DNA from: CAMAXB01 sp964476565
GTDB lineage: Bacteria > Verrucomicrobiota > Verrucomicrobiia > Opitutales > Opitutaceae
Reading direction: 5' to 3'
NCBI GenBank assembly: GCA_964476565.1
Contig: CAYZBG010000004.1
Coordinates: forward strand, 1 to 64,000
DNA: 64,000 nucleotides
Shown: in pieces, positions 1 through 8,667 of the stretch
Position numbering within the stretch: the stretch's first letter is position 1
Layout: each line of letters starts with the position of its first letter
Notes under the pieces: generated by a model
The model's database searches: none
Told to the model about the DNA's origin: nothing
What the model saw: the letters and a program-made list of their open reading frames with translations, nothing else
Translations under genes and position numbers: made by a program

Positions 1-93
1 GCCGAGGTGCGCCTCGCCAAAGCCCGCGCCACCGTCGTCAGCGCCGAGATCGACATCAAGGTGCTAAGCGTGCGCCTCAGAGCGCATTTGAAA
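1..93 (+). pseudogene. 3' fragment of an unidentified gene, cut by the window edge
   Basis: The plus strand is open from base 1 to a TAG at 91-93 and reads as an Ala/Arg/Val-rich helical segment (AEVRLAKARATVVSAE). This resembles the helical hairpins of TolC-type or HlyD-type efflux proteins, but 30 residues are too few to name a family. The last residues overlap the remains of a minus-strand sulfatase, so the stop is probably accidental and the gene was truncated at a rearrangement junction near base 60. Could equally be chance coding. Confidence 0.2.
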
Positions 94-842
94 TAGATCC
101 TTCGTCTGGCGCATGGAGGGCCAGTGCGGCGCCGTGTTGGAGAGACAAAAGGAAAAGGGCCTCGCTTCCTCTTGCTTATCCGCAACGAAGCGAACGGCAA
201 AATCGGTAAACGCCTCGGTGGCAAAGAATCCCTCCCAAGGCGGCGTGTACGTCTTACCATCGACGGCCATGGGAGGATCCTCGATTTTGCCGGTGTTGAG
301 GCTACCGTGGCCACAATAGTTCATCGTACCTTCCAACACCGTGAAGGAACGGTCAAAGCCTCGATCCACGGGCCAGTGTGGACGGTTGTAGCCGAGGTGC
401 CACTTTCCCGACATGCCGGTACGGTAGTCAGCATCACGCAAAACCTCAGTGATCGTCGGTGTGTCGTGCTCAGATGATCGGAGTAGGCCGGACTGTCGAG
501 GCGAGCGCGGACTTTGGCAGCATAGCGGTCGACCATGTTGCCCACACAGGCTTGGAGGATGTAGGCCGGTGAGTAGAGAACACGCTACGGGCAGCAGCGA
601 GCGGCATTGTAGAAACGGATAAACCGGACGCCTTCTGCGGCCAGCCGATCAAGGTGCGGCGTGTCGATCTCGCTGCCGTAGGAGCCGAGGTCGGAGTATC
701 CGAGGTCGTCGGCAAAAATGAGCTGGATATTGGGGCGTTGCGGTTCATCGGCGCACACGTTGGCGACGACGAAGCTCGCGAGCACACCGCCGAGAACGAG
801 CCTAGAGAGAGGGGGGGGGGCGGTACAATTACTTGGAGGCAC
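64..842 (-). pseudogene. Sulfatase pseudogene (frameshifted, truncated)
   Basis: Read on the minus strand, an ATG at 842 starts a signal peptide followed by a classic sulfatase N-terminus (RPNIQLIFADDLGYSDLG, then AARCCP, the start of the C-x-P-x-R active-site motif). A stop follows directly after CCP at about 585. The homologous reading continues in other frames: SLLTGLHP, then ACVGNMVDRYAAKVRARL, then DADYRTGMSGKWHLGYNR and DRGFDRSFTVLEGTMNYCG down to base 64. At least three frame changes are therefore present, and the C-terminal half is missing. The start codon lies 14 bases inside the end of the upstream sulfatase, as in a former two-gene sulfatase operon. It cannot make an active enzyme because the catalytic motif is interrupted. 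Confidence 0.85.
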
Positions 843-1720
843 CTACTTCGTTGCGCCATTGGCTCAGCATATCGCGCATGGCCGCAAGGCGCTCCGGTTC
901 GCTTGCGCTGAGATCGCGACTCTCGCCGGGATCCGTTGCCAGATTGTAGAGTTCCACCTGTGGCCGGTCAAAGAACTCGATCAGCTTCCAGTCTCCTTCG
1001 CGCATGGCTCCGGAGGAGCGGCCACCGAGGAAGTGGGGTTTCGCGAGCGGATAGTGCCAGAAAAACGAACGTCGCTCGGGAGCACGGCCGTCGCGCCACA
1101 GCGAGCTGAGGTCCTTGCCGTCAAGTACGTGGCCTGGCGCCGCGGTTGCACCCGTAAAAGTAAGCAGAGTCGGAAAGTAATCCACCGTGCTGACCGGTTC
1201 GGCGGTGATGCTGCCTGCCGGTATCTTGCCGGGATAGCGCACAATCAGCGGCACGCGAATGCCACCCTCGTAGAGCTCTGATTTTCCCCCGCGCAAAGGC
1301 TGGTTCGAGGTGACCCGGCTCTCGCCGCCGTTGTCCGACGTGAAGATGATGAGCGTGTTCTCTTCGAGACCCAGTTCTCGCAGCGTGTTCAAGATGCGTC
1401 CCACGCCGTCGTCAATGTCGGCAAGCATGGCCGCGAGGGCCGGGTTGTTGCGAGTTTTGCCCGCTTCCGGTTTGGCGGCGAATGCAGCCACGAGCCCGGC
1501 TTTTGCCTGGAGCGGCGTGTGGGGTGCCTGATGCGAGAGGTAGAGAAAGAAGGGCACGTCGCGATGGCGTCGGATGAAGGCCTCTGCCTCCATGTTGAAG
1601 CGGTCGGTGATAACGTTGCGTCCCGAGAGATGCTCTACTGCGCATCGAGCTCGGGCGCGCATTACGATCAGCGCGAGAAGGCCCTCCGCGGAAACTGCAA
1701 TGTGGTGGAAGCAATCATCG
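829..1720 (-). pseudogene. Sulfatase, N-terminally truncated
   Basis: The minus strand stays open from about 1818 to the stop at 829. Recognisable sulfatase sequence begins near GRNVITDRFNMEAEAF (about base 1640), possibly slightly earlier, and runs to the normal C-terminus: PFFLYLSHQAPHTPLQ, a central IIFTSDNGGE metal-binding segment, GGKSELYEGGIRVPLIV, then WKLIEFF and VELYNLATDPGESRDL. The first 150-200 residues, with signal peptide, DD metal site and C-x-P-x-R formylglycine motif, are absent. Upstream sequence instead overlaps the first gene of the conjugation block on the other strand. Insertion or deletion near 1700-1740 most likely removed the 5' part, so the product would be catalytically dead. 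Confidence 0.75.
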
Positions 1721-1735
1721 CCAATGCCTGAAGCC

Positions 1736-2395
1736 ATGAAAACCAACGAAGAAATCCAGCGCGAAGCGCAGCGCATGGTGGTCCAAGGCCGCCAGTACCG
1801 CGACGAGCATCGCAGCATCAGTCCGGGCGTTGTCCCGTTGCCACGGGTGCTCGTTCAACTTCCCACGGTGCAGATCACGCGTCAGCCCGACGTGATATCG
1901 CCCGCTTCCGAGTCCCGGCTCGTTAACCGCCACCGGCACGTGGAAGCCGCCTTTGCCGGCGATGCGCTGATCTACCGGCTTGTGGAGCAGGAGACAGAGA
2001 ACACGGCTCCTTCTGCGGCGGCGAAGACAAGTGAGCCGACGGAGGTCATGGTCAGCCGCTCAGGTTTTGACCTCCTGCACGCGGGTTATGAAATGGTGGA
2101 GGAGGACCGCTTGTTCGAGCGACTGGCGCCCATCGCCGACCGAATGGAGGAGCGGGATAGTCTCGAAGAGGCTAACGAGCGGGAAATATCCGAGGTCGAG
2201 ACCGTCGTCGAGGCGCACCTGCTGCCACCGTCCGACCGGATGCGCATGAAGGCGGACATTGTGGAGTTCCTCGAAGGGCGGTTGGAGCCTGGCATCTTTA
2301 TTTCTCACGCCATCGACCGACTGGCCGCCCGAGAAGGGCGCGGCCAGGCGCACGTTCAGCATCACGAGCTTAAACTCTCGATCACCGAATCCTGA
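1736..2395 (+). CDS. Hypothetical acidic protein, first gene of the T4SS block
   Basis: About 219 residues if started at the ATG at 1736 (MKTNEEIQREAQRM); an ATG at 1724 is also in frame, and the open frame extends further upstream into sulfatase-derived sequence that should not be translated. The protein is hydrophilic, rich in Glu and Arg, mostly helical, with no signal peptide or membrane segment. I do not recognise a family. It lies 11 bases before a lipoprotein gene of the secretion operon and runs the same way, so a role as cytoplasmic accessory factor of the transfer apparatus is possible. Being at the element edge it could also be a truncated part of a longer protein. Confidence 0.55.
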   Translation: MKTNEEIQREAQRMVVQGRQYRDEHRSISPGVVPLPRVLVQLPTVQITRQPDVISPASESRLVNRHRHVEAAFAGDALIYRLVEQETENTAPSAAAKTSEPTEVMVSRSGFDLLHAGYEMVEEDRLFERLAPIADRMEERDSLEEANEREISEVETVVEAHLLPPSDRMRMKADIVEFLEGRLEPGIFISHAIDRLAAREGRGQAHVQHHELKLSITES

Positions 2396-2406
2396 CGATC
2401 ACTCCG

Positions 2407-2910
2407 ATGAAATTTTTTCCCGTTAATTTGAAGACTCGTTCATCAACGCAGACGCCGAGGGGCGGACTGCTTACCGTTCTCGTAGTTTCGCTTTTCACCG
2501 CGGGTTGCTCAACGGCCGGTGGCGATTCCGCCGGCCGCACGCGGAACTTCGCCACGACCGCGGTGACCACGGCAGGCGGGGCCTACGTCGGCGCCCGGGA
2601 GGGTGACAATAAAGCAAGGAACGCCGCGGTCGGCGCGGCGGCGGGCTTCGTGGTCGGCGAGGCGATCAACTACTTTAATAACAAGGCTCAGCGGGAAGCG
2701 TACCTCGCGGGTTACGAAAAGGGACAGTCGAACGCGGTGAAACAGCAGTACTGGATCGCCCGGGATAACCAGCGGCCCTCGGTCGACGACGGTTACGAGG
2801 AAACCTACTACGAAATCGACGTGCCCCAGGCGGATCGGGATGGGGTGCGGCGCGAGCCGACCAAGCGAGTCATTCGCGTGGTCATGCCGAAGGAGGGCTC
2901 GGGCTCATGA
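2407..2910 (+). CDS. Glycine-zipper lipoprotein of the T4SS operon
   Basis: 167 residues. The N-terminus carries a positively charged stretch, a hydrophobic core (LLTVLVVSLF) and a lipobox TAGC with the acylated Cys near residue 36. Residues about 50-85 form a Gly/Ala-rich zipper (TTAGGAYVGA, AAVGAAAGFVVGEA) of the kind seen in outer-membrane-inserting lipoproteins; the tail is charged and soluble. The stop TGA overlaps the ATG of the next gene (ATGA), so the two are translationally coupled. Probably an outer-membrane component of the secretion channel, perhaps equivalent to VirB7/TrbH in place, but no specific family is recognised. Confidence 0.7.
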   Translation: MKFFPVNLKTRSSTQTPRGGLLTVLVVSLFTAGCSTAGGDSAGRTRNFATTAVTTAGGAYVGAREGDNKARNAAVGAAAGFVVGEAINYFNNKAQREAYLAGYEKGQSNAVKQQYWIARDNQRPSVDDGYEETYYEIDVPQADRDGVRREPTKRVIRVVMPKEGSGS

Positions 2911-3716
2911 AAACGATTCTTCGAATGGCGTTCGTGATGATGGTGAGTGCGTGTCCAGCCGTTGCACAGTGGGCAGTGTTCGACGCGGTGAATCTGAAAC
3001 AGAGCGCGGTCAACTACGCGGCGCTGGTAGACCAGCTGGCGAATCAGGCCAGGCAGATCACCAACCAGGTCCGTCAGATTCAGCAGTTCGAGACCCAGCT
3101 TAAGCGCATGGGCGACATGGCGGAAGTGAAAGTGATCGTTGGCTTTCCGGAATATCATTCCGACCTGAGTCTGCCCACAAAGATCAAACCGTGGACCGAC
3201 AGAATCGCGGAGGTCGATGGCTACGGATTATTCGGCGATACGCGCGAGGGAATCTTTCGCGGGGTTACGGCCGATTTTCCTGACTTCGACGGGGTTTTCA
3301 TCGAACGTGACCCCAAGATTTTCAAGGAGGCGCACGACTTGGCCGTGTCCGTCGATGAATTCAAAACGGTTCAGCGTGACGTTTACACGCGACGGGAGGA
3401 TCTGAAGCGCGCGATCGCGCGGACCAGCGAAGCGCTCCAGGCTGCGGAAACGGAGGCAGAGCAGAAAAAGTTGGAGGCCGTGTTAAATGCCCAGTATGGC
3501 CAGCTTGCGGCGGTGGATGCCGAGGTCGCGCTCAGCGCGGCACAGGTGCAGGTGAAGGCAGCGGAAACGGCGGCGATGAACAACGCTCAATCTGGGGCTG
3601 AAGCAGAGGCGCGGCGGCGTCTGGCGCAGCAGGAAGCACGGAAGCTCTCGGCGACCTTCAAACCGCAGTACGAATCAATGTTACAATACGTCACCGAGAA
3701 ACGTTTCTCACCCTGA
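2907..3716 (+). CDS. trbJ: VirB5/TrbJ-like T4SS protein
   Basis: 269 residues with a cleavable signal peptide (ends near AVAQW, residue about 22). The mature start VFDAVNLKQSAVNYAALVD followed by long QI/QF-rich coiled helices (NQARQITNQVRQIQQFETQL) is the hallmark of TrbJ/VirB5 proteins, which sit at the pilus tip or in the periplasm. A second long coiled coil at residues about 150-250 is rich in Ala, Glu and Gln. ATGA overlap with the upstream lipoprotein and a 42-base gap to the next place it in the operon. Confidence is high for family, lower for the exact role. Confidence 0.75.
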   Translation: MKTILRMAFVMMVSACPAVAQWAVFDAVNLKQSAVNYAALVDQLANQARQITNQVRQIQQFETQLKRMGDMAEVKVIVGFPEYHSDLSLPTKIKPWTDRIAEVDGYGLFGDTREGIFRGVTADFPDFDGVFIERDPKIFKEAHDLAVSVDEFKTVQRDVYTRREDLKRAIARTSEALQAAETEAEQKKLEAVLNAQYGQLAAVDAEVALSAAQVQVKAAETAAMNNAQSGAEAEARRRLAQQEARKLSATFKPQYESMLQYVTEKRFSP

Positions 3717-3758
3717 GGTGCGAAACCGTTGCGAAACGAAGCGGTCAATTGTGGAGCT

Positions 3759-4001
3759 ATGAAATCACCAATGTTGATTGGAGTTTTGTTGATGACGGTG
3801 ACGTTCGCTGGTGGCTGCGTCGACCGAGAAGCCGAAGTCAAACGCGCTCAAGAAGCCGCCGCCGCCAAGGTGCGGGCGGATGCGGCTCGAAAGGAAATGG
3901 ATGCACTTCCCAAGGCCTTTCAAACGCCGGATTACTTCAAAAAAAACGATCCCACCAAGAAGGATCAGGCAGCTCCCGAAACCCAGAAGGTAAACCCGTA
4001 G
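3759..4001 (+). CDS. Small lipoprotein of the T4SS operon
   Basis: About 80 residues from the ATG at 3759, chosen because it gives MKSPMLIGVLLMTVTFAGGC, a compact signal with a good lipobox and an upstream GGAG; the open frame begins earlier at 3729. After Cys20 the chain is charged and helical (EAEVKRAQEAAAAKVRADAARKEMD). Size, lipidation and position between TrbJ and TrbL fit TrbK-type entry-exclusion or VirB7-type lipoproteins, both of which are too variable to assign by eye. Confidence 0.65.
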   Translation: MKSPMLIGVLLMTVTFAGGCVDREAEVKRAQEAAAAKVRADAARKEMDALPKAFQTPDYFKKNDPTKKDQAAPETQKVNP

Positions 4002-4014
4002 GATTGGAATAATC

Positions 4015-5190
4015 ATGACGATGGCCAGTATACTTCCCCCTGCCTATTTCGACGGGCTCTCCTCGTTGTGGGGCGGGTGCGCGTATATCGGCAGCGCCAT
4101 CGTGGCAGTAGGGTTGGTTGTCCACACAGTGCAGCGGCAGCCTGACGCGGGCACGATGACATGGCTCTTGGCGAAGGTGGTGCTGATCGGGCTCGCCACA
4201 CTCTTCATACGCGAGTGGCTGATGATGTTGAATGACATCGTCATGGCGTTTGGCGAAATGATGGGCGTATCGCCGCGCGCAGTGGATGAACGTTTTGTGG
4301 AGTTTATCGCAGGCAAGGCGGCGACGGAGCCCGACACCAGTGTCTGGGACATTATCTGGGGAACGCAGTCGATCGGGACTGCGATCTGCTACGCCCTTTT
4401 GTGGCTCTTCGGATGGCTGGCGTGGTGCGTGCAGTACGTCGTGAAGTTAGTGGGTGGTGTATTGCTCACGGCGGGATGGGCGCTCAGTCCCATCTTCCTC
4501 GCGTTCTTCATGCTCCGGCCGATGGCGGGTGTGGCTCAGAAATACCTGCTCGGATTGATCGCGCTCGTCTGCTGGCCCTTCGGATGGGTGATGGCTGCAG
4601 TTGTCACCAATGCGATGCTCGAAGCGGCAGCGCTCGCAAGCCTGCTGCCGGTCTTCCTTGCGGGTGCGCCGGTCGCTGCTCCCGCACTCACCGTGCTGCT
4701 GATCGGTGCGTGGATGCTCATCAGTTCACTGCTCGCGCCCTACGTGACTACGAAGATCTTGCTGATGGGAGCTAATCCAGGCGCGGAGTTTGCTCGCGGT
4801 GTGGGCGGAGTCGCGCAGTCGGCGTTTGCCGGTGGGGTAGGAGCTGGCATCGCCACCGTAACCGGTGGTGTCGGCGCGGCCGGTGTTATAACCACGGCTG
4901 CTGCGGCGGCACTTGCGAGCGGTACTGAGTCAGCCGCGCGCGGTGGAGAATCTGCGCGCACGACCGGCACCGTCCTCGGCGGCGTTTCCGGTTTGTATGC
5001 AGGGCGCCTCATGAAGAGGCAGGTGTCGGCGACCCAGGGAATGGCCTCTGCTCAGGCCCGCCGGGCAGGTGCAGCCGAAACCATGGCCGCAGAATTCCGG
5101 GAGCACGCTAAAAGAAAACGGCAAAGCCGAAGCGGTTTTGATCAGCAACCTCACGACGACGATCCGAACCAATCCGCAATTTCCATATGA
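4015..5190 (+). CDS. trbL: TrbL/VirB6-type inner-membrane channel protein
   Basis: 391 residues. Six or so hydrophobic segments lie within residues 15-250, among them AIVAVGLVV, LAKVVLIGLATLF, AICYALLWLFGWL and VLLIGAWMLISSLL. They are followed by a Gly/Ala-rich stretch (about 255-305) and a charged soluble tail. This layout is typical of TrbL/VirB6 polytopic proteins that form the inner-membrane part of the transfer pore. Its stop overlaps the start of the following small ORF by ATGA. Confidence 0.75.
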   Translation: MTMASILPPAYFDGLSSLWGGCAYIGSAIVAVGLVVHTVQRQPDAGTMTWLLAKVVLIGLATLFIREWLMMLNDIVMAFGEMMGVSPRAVDERFVEFIAGKAATEPDTSVWDIIWGTQSIGTAICYALLWLFGWLAWCVQYVVKLVGGVLLTAGWALSPIFLAFFMLRPMAGVAQKYLLGLIALVCWPFGWVMAAVVTNAMLEAAALASLLPVFLAGAPVAAPALTVLLIGAWMLISSLLAPYVTTKILLMGANPGAEFARGVGGVAQSAFAGGVGAGIATVTGGVGAAGVITTAAAAALASGTESAARGGESARTTGTVLGGVSGLYAGRLMKRQVSATQGMASAQARRAGAAETMAAEFREHAKRKRQSRSGFDQQPHDDDPNQSAISI

Positions 5191-5393
5191 GCCCGTTATT
5201 CAATTTCAATCGGAAGTATCCCAAAGCGCTGTCCGATCTAGCGCGAGAGACAGATCGCCTCAGCAAGGCCGAGGATGACATGGCCAAAGCAATGCTTGAA
5301 GCGATGCGTGAGTCCGATGCGGAACCGAGCCGCGGACCTTCACGGCCTCAGGACACCGCGACGACAAATCCTAAGGATCGTACGAGGAGATAA
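5187..5393 (+). CDS. Small charged protein, T4SS operon
   Basis: 68 residues, hydrophilic, Arg/Asp/Glu-rich with a helical middle (LARETDRLSKAEDDMAKAMLEAM) and a disordered tail. No signal peptide or membrane segment. It starts inside the trbL stop (ATGA) and ends 5 bases before the VirB8 gene, so it is probably translated by coupling. No family recognised. Confidence 0.5.
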   Translation: MSPLFNFNRKYPKALSDLARETDRLSKAEDDMAKAMLEAMRESDAEPSRGPSRPQDTATTNPKDRTRR

Positions 5394-5398
5394 CTACC

Positions 5399-6064
5399 AT
5401 GGTCGCCAACGCTGAAACCGTGCCTGCGCCTGCCGCTCGTGCCACACCGCAGTTCGGGAAACCGAAGTCATCGCTGCTAATGGTCTTTGATCGTCAGCGT
5501 CGTCAGTCCTTGATCTGGTTCGTTGTCGCCGTCCTTGCGTGGGTCTGGTCGGCGTGGGACCGGCATCACCTGGTGGAGCAACTGACCCGCAAGCGTGAGG
5601 TCGTGCTCATCGACAGCCTCGGCACCTACTACGTGTCGCCGGTGGTGGACATCCAGGAGGCGAAGGACCTGCACGCGATGCAGACGAAGCTCGCGTGCAA
5701 AGCGCTCTTCGAACGCAACCCTGCGGGCTTGGATAACCCGGAATTGTTCAAGCAGCTCTTCCTCCGCGAGGCGGCGCAGACGGCGCAGGCCTCGCTGAAC
5801 CGCACGAAAGCGGAATTCGAAGCCAAGTCGCTTCACCAAAAAGTCGAAGTGGGCGTGCCGGAAATTCTGAGCACCCGGGACAACGCCTTTTACACCTCGG
5901 CCGACGTCCAGCTGATCCGTGTAGGTTCTTACCAAGGAGCGCCGATCACGGAGGTGCTCCGCTACCGGGTGAAGTTCAAGTTTCTGGTCAACCCGGACCT
6001 GACCCGGAACGGGAGGTTTCCGACTGCGGTGGCCGCGTTCCAAGTGGAGCCTCTCAAGACGTGA
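5399..6064 (+). CDS. trbF: VirB8/TrbF-like T4SS protein
   Basis: 221 residues with a short cytoplasmic N-terminus, one membrane helix at about residues 39-54 (LIWFVVAVLAWVWSAW) and a periplasmic domain of about 165 residues. That topology, the length and the operon position before VirB9 and VirB10 fit the VirB8/TrbF inner-membrane assembly factor. The periplasmic domain is divergent, so the assignment leans on topology and neighbours. Confidence 0.7.
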   Translation: MVANAETVPAPAARATPQFGKPKSSLLMVFDRQRRQSLIWFVVAVLAWVWSAWDRHHLVEQLTRKREVVLIDSLGTYYVSPVVDIQEAKDLHAMQTKLACKALFERNPAGLDNPELFKQLFLREAAQTAQASLNRTKAEFEAKSLHQKVEVGVPEILSTRDNAFYTSADVQLIRVGSYQGAPITEVLRYRVKFKFLVNPDLTRNGRFPTAVAAFQVEPLKT

Positions 6065-6073
6065 GGACGCGCC

Positions 6074-6982
6074 ATGTGGAAGACCCTGTCACTTTTCCTA
6101 GGCGCGGCGTCGGTCCTTGCTGCGCAAACGATTCGCGAGGCGAGGCTTGATCCAAGGCAGGCGGTCGACCTGCCGGTGTCGCGCGAGGTCACCACGATCA
6201 TGTTTCCCGGGGCCATCACGGCGGTGGCGGGAGCGGACATGCTTTTCGAAGGAGGAAAGCAGGCTGTGGAATTCGACGAAGGAACGGCGCTGCGTTTTCA
6301 CGTCACGCACGCGCCAGGCTCGAACTTCATCCTTGTCCGCAGCCTTCAGCCCGATGCCGCGGCGAGGCTCACGGCGATCTACGCTGGCTCGGCCTACGTG
6401 CTGAACCTTCGCACCGTGGCCGCGGACTCCGTCGCCAGCGTGATTTTTGAGCCGGTAGTCGAGGCATCGGCGACGGCCGTGGAGGCTCCGCTAGAACCGG
6501 TGAAGTTTTCGCCTCGCATCGGGTTCAGCCTGCTCGACCGCGCTCGAGCCTATCCGGTCTTGGCGCAGTCACTCCCGAAGGCCGTCGAAGGGGTGACGTT
6601 TCGCGCGCCGTACCGCAAAGTGGAGCTACCGGACGTGGAGGTGACCGTACAGGAGGTTTACCGCTTTTCGAAAGAAGACGCGGTCGTGTTTCTCCTTCGC
6701 CTGCGGAACACCACGGACGTCACCGTCGATCTTGCACCGAGCACCTTTGCGGCCCGGGTGGCGCACGAGAAGTTCGAGCAGTCGATCGCGAACGGACCAC
6801 GCAGCCTCGCCCCCGGCGCGAGCGCCGAGGCGGAGTTCGCCATCGTGGGTATGCCCGATGGTACCCGCAACGACCTCAGTGCGGACAACGCGTTCACCAT
6901 CTTGATCAGCACGTCGCGGCGTGACGCCCTCACCACGACCAAGCCGGCGGGGCTGGAAACTACGGAGGAACCGCAATCATGA
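6074..6982 (+). CDS. trbG: VirB9/TrbG-like T4SS protein
   Basis: 302 residues with a signal peptide (LFLGAASVLAAQ). The N-terminal beta domain contains DLPVSREVTTIMFPGAITAV, reminiscent of the VirB9/TraN beginning in which a predicted beta-sandwich follows the signal peptide. The C-terminal half is also beta-rich (VEVTVQEVYRFSKEDAVVFLLRL). It overlaps the VirB10 start by ATGA. In known systems VirB9 forms the outer-membrane core ring with VirB7 and VirB10. The sequence is divergent, so a Bacteroidota-like TraN variant is the alternative. Confidence 0.65.
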   Translation: MWKTLSLFLGAASVLAAQTIREARLDPRQAVDLPVSREVTTIMFPGAITAVAGADMLFEGGKQAVEFDEGTALRFHVTHAPGSNFILVRSLQPDAAARLTAIYAGSAYVLNLRTVAADSVASVIFEPVVEASATAVEAPLEPVKFSPRIGFSLLDRARAYPVLAQSLPKAVEGVTFRAPYRKVELPDVEVTVQEVYRFSKEDAVVFLLRLRNTTDVTVDLAPSTFAARVAHEKFEQSIANGPRSLAPGASAEAEFAIVGMPDGTRNDLSADNAFTILISTSRRDALTTTKPAGLETTEEPQS

Positions 6983-8109
6983 ATCCGCGATCGATGGGTA
7001 ACTTTCTCAAGAGTAAGTTCGGGTTGTTCATCGTCTTTGTCGTCGTCCTTTTCTCAGGGCTCGCGATTTACGGTCGGCAGCAAACGCAGGGACGCGAGGC
7101 AGCGAGGCTTGCCGCGCAGACCACGAAGGAGGTTGAACTGGGCCAAGTTCGTGTGCCCTTGGATCAGGGCCTTGAAAGCGGACTGCCGCAGCAAGCCCGT
7201 TCCCCGGTCGCTCCGCAAGCGGGCGAGCCCACGACCTCCGGCGGCATCGTGCCCTTCCGTCCGGCTCCGCCCGTCACGGTGGCCAAGGCGAGTCCGAGGT
7301 CCGATCCGCCCACGCCGCCGCCGGAGGCGCAGCCCAAACCGCGCAGGGTTCGTTACGCCTCGCTGCTCGCCTCGTATGAGGCGCCACCGGAGCAGTCTCA
7401 GCGTGCGGCGCCTGCACCGCCGGAGAAGTTCATGCCATTCGGCACGCTGCTAAAGTGCAAACTCGTGAACACAGTCGACAGCGCTAATCTCGAAACGCCC
7501 GTCATCGCTGTGCTGCTCGAAGACGTCTGGCAAAACGGAAAGAAAGTCATCCCGGCGAATACGCTCGTGCATGGTACGGCCCGCGCGGGGCGACTCCGTG
7601 ACCGGGTGAATGCGAATGGCACCTGGCGCTTTGTCTGGCAGGATGGACGCGAGCTGGCGTTTAACGGGGTGGCGCTCGACCGTGAGTACGAGCATGACAT
7701 CGACGGTTACGGCATCACCGACGGTTCGGGCGGGATCAAGGGCCGGCTGATGGCCACGGATGACTTGCAGGAACTGAAGATGCTGGCTTCAGCCGCGCTG
7801 AGCGGCTTCGCGCGTGGCACCCAGGACCGTACGCAGACGGCCTTGGGGACCACCATCACTGGCTCGGTCTCCAACGGGGTGCGCGAAGGGGTAGGGGACG
7901 TCTTCGAACTCTATGCCCAGCGCACGCTGAAGGACATTGAGGAAAACGGATACTTCGTCCGCGTCGCGGCGGGGAAGGAGTTTTATGTGTATGTCCTCGA
8001 ATCCATCGATCCGCGGGAAGCCAGCGTGGCGGGTCTGAAGAGACTGCCGCCCACGACCGCCGAAGCCGCTGCGCCTGTCTCAGCTCCGAAACCTTCAACG
8101 CAAGGATGA
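6979..8109 (+). CDS. trbI: VirB10/TrbI T4SS core protein
   Basis: 376 residues: one N-terminal membrane anchor at about residues 14-30 (GLFIVFVVVLFSGLAIY), a Pro-rich spacer (about 60-150; RPAPPVTVA, DPPTPPPEAQPKP) and a C-terminal beta-barrel domain (about 155-350) with typical VirB10 elements: PFGTLLKCKLVNTV, KKVIPANTLVHGTA, and GTTITGSVSNGVREGVGDVF before a coiled extension. VirB10 spans both membranes and senses ATP use by the channel motors. This is the clearest T4SS homologue in the block. Confidence 0.85.
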   Translation: MNPRSMGNFLKSKFGLFIVFVVVLFSGLAIYGRQQTQGREAARLAAQTTKEVELGQVRVPLDQGLESGLPQQARSPVAPQAGEPTTSGGIVPFRPAPPVTVAKASPRSDPPTPPPEAQPKPRRVRYASLLASYEAPPEQSQRAAPAPPEKFMPFGTLLKCKLVNTVDSANLETPVIAVLLEDVWQNGKKVIPANTLVHGTARAGRLRDRVNANGTWRFVWQDGRELAFNGVALDREYEHDIDGYGITDGSGGIKGRLMATDDLQELKMLASAALSGFARGTQDRTQTALGTTITGSVSNGVREGVGDVFELYAQRTLKDIEENGYFVRVAAGKEFYVYVLESIDPREASVAGLKRLPPTTAEAAAPVSAPKPSTQG

Positions 8110-8112
8110 CTT

Positions 8113-8658
8113 ATGCGAACTTTGATCTTCGTTCTTCCTGTGGCACTCTTCGCCGGTTGCGCGACGAAGGAGCCGGTATCCATCCAGCCGTTACCTGTCA
8201 CGACCGTGGCTGCGTTCAGCCCGGTGAAGGCGGTTGAAACGCGCTACGAGGTGCGCGGTTATCGTGACGCCGCGAATCCCTCGATTCGCCACGAAGCGCA
8301 CGCGGTTTACCGGCGCACGGTCGTACCGGCAAAGATGGACGTCGACGCGGAGACCGTGCCGCGCACGACCTTTGCGCCAGCGAGCATCGCACCGCTGGCC
8401 GGTGACGATGAGCTCGCGGCGGAGCTCGCGACTCAAAAAGCGATCACGGCAGAGCTGCACGCCTTGCAACGCTCGATGGCCGAAACCGAGCGCCGCATGC
8501 AGAGTCAATATGCGCTGTTGGTGCGCCAGAGCGAGGAGGCAGCAAAGGTTCGGGACGAACTCGAAGCGGAGCGGCGGCGGCAGCGCGCAGGTGTGCAGCC
8601 CGCCGCGCCCGAGCCGGTCGCTGCAAAACCGACGTCATCCACCGAAGCGAAATGGTGA
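8113..8658 (+). CDS. Lipoprotein with coiled coil, T4SS operon
   Basis: 181 residues. Signal MRTLIFVLPVALFAGC ends in a lipobox with Cys16. The C-terminal half is a coiled coil (ELHALQRSMAETERRMQSQYALLVRQSEEAAKV is the core region) ending in an Ala/Pro-rich tail. It starts 3 bases after virB10. Position suggests TrbH-type, but family similarity is not evident. Confidence 0.6.
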   Translation: MRTLIFVLPVALFAGCATKEPVSIQPLPVTTVAAFSPVKAVETRYEVRGYRDAANPSIRHEAHAVYRRTVVPAKMDVDAETVPRTTFAPASIAPLAGDDELAAELATQKAITAELHALQRSMAETERRMQSQYALLVRQSEEAAKVRDELEAERRRQRAGVQPAAPEPVAAKPTSSTEAKW

Positions 8659-8667
8659 GGACGCGTC

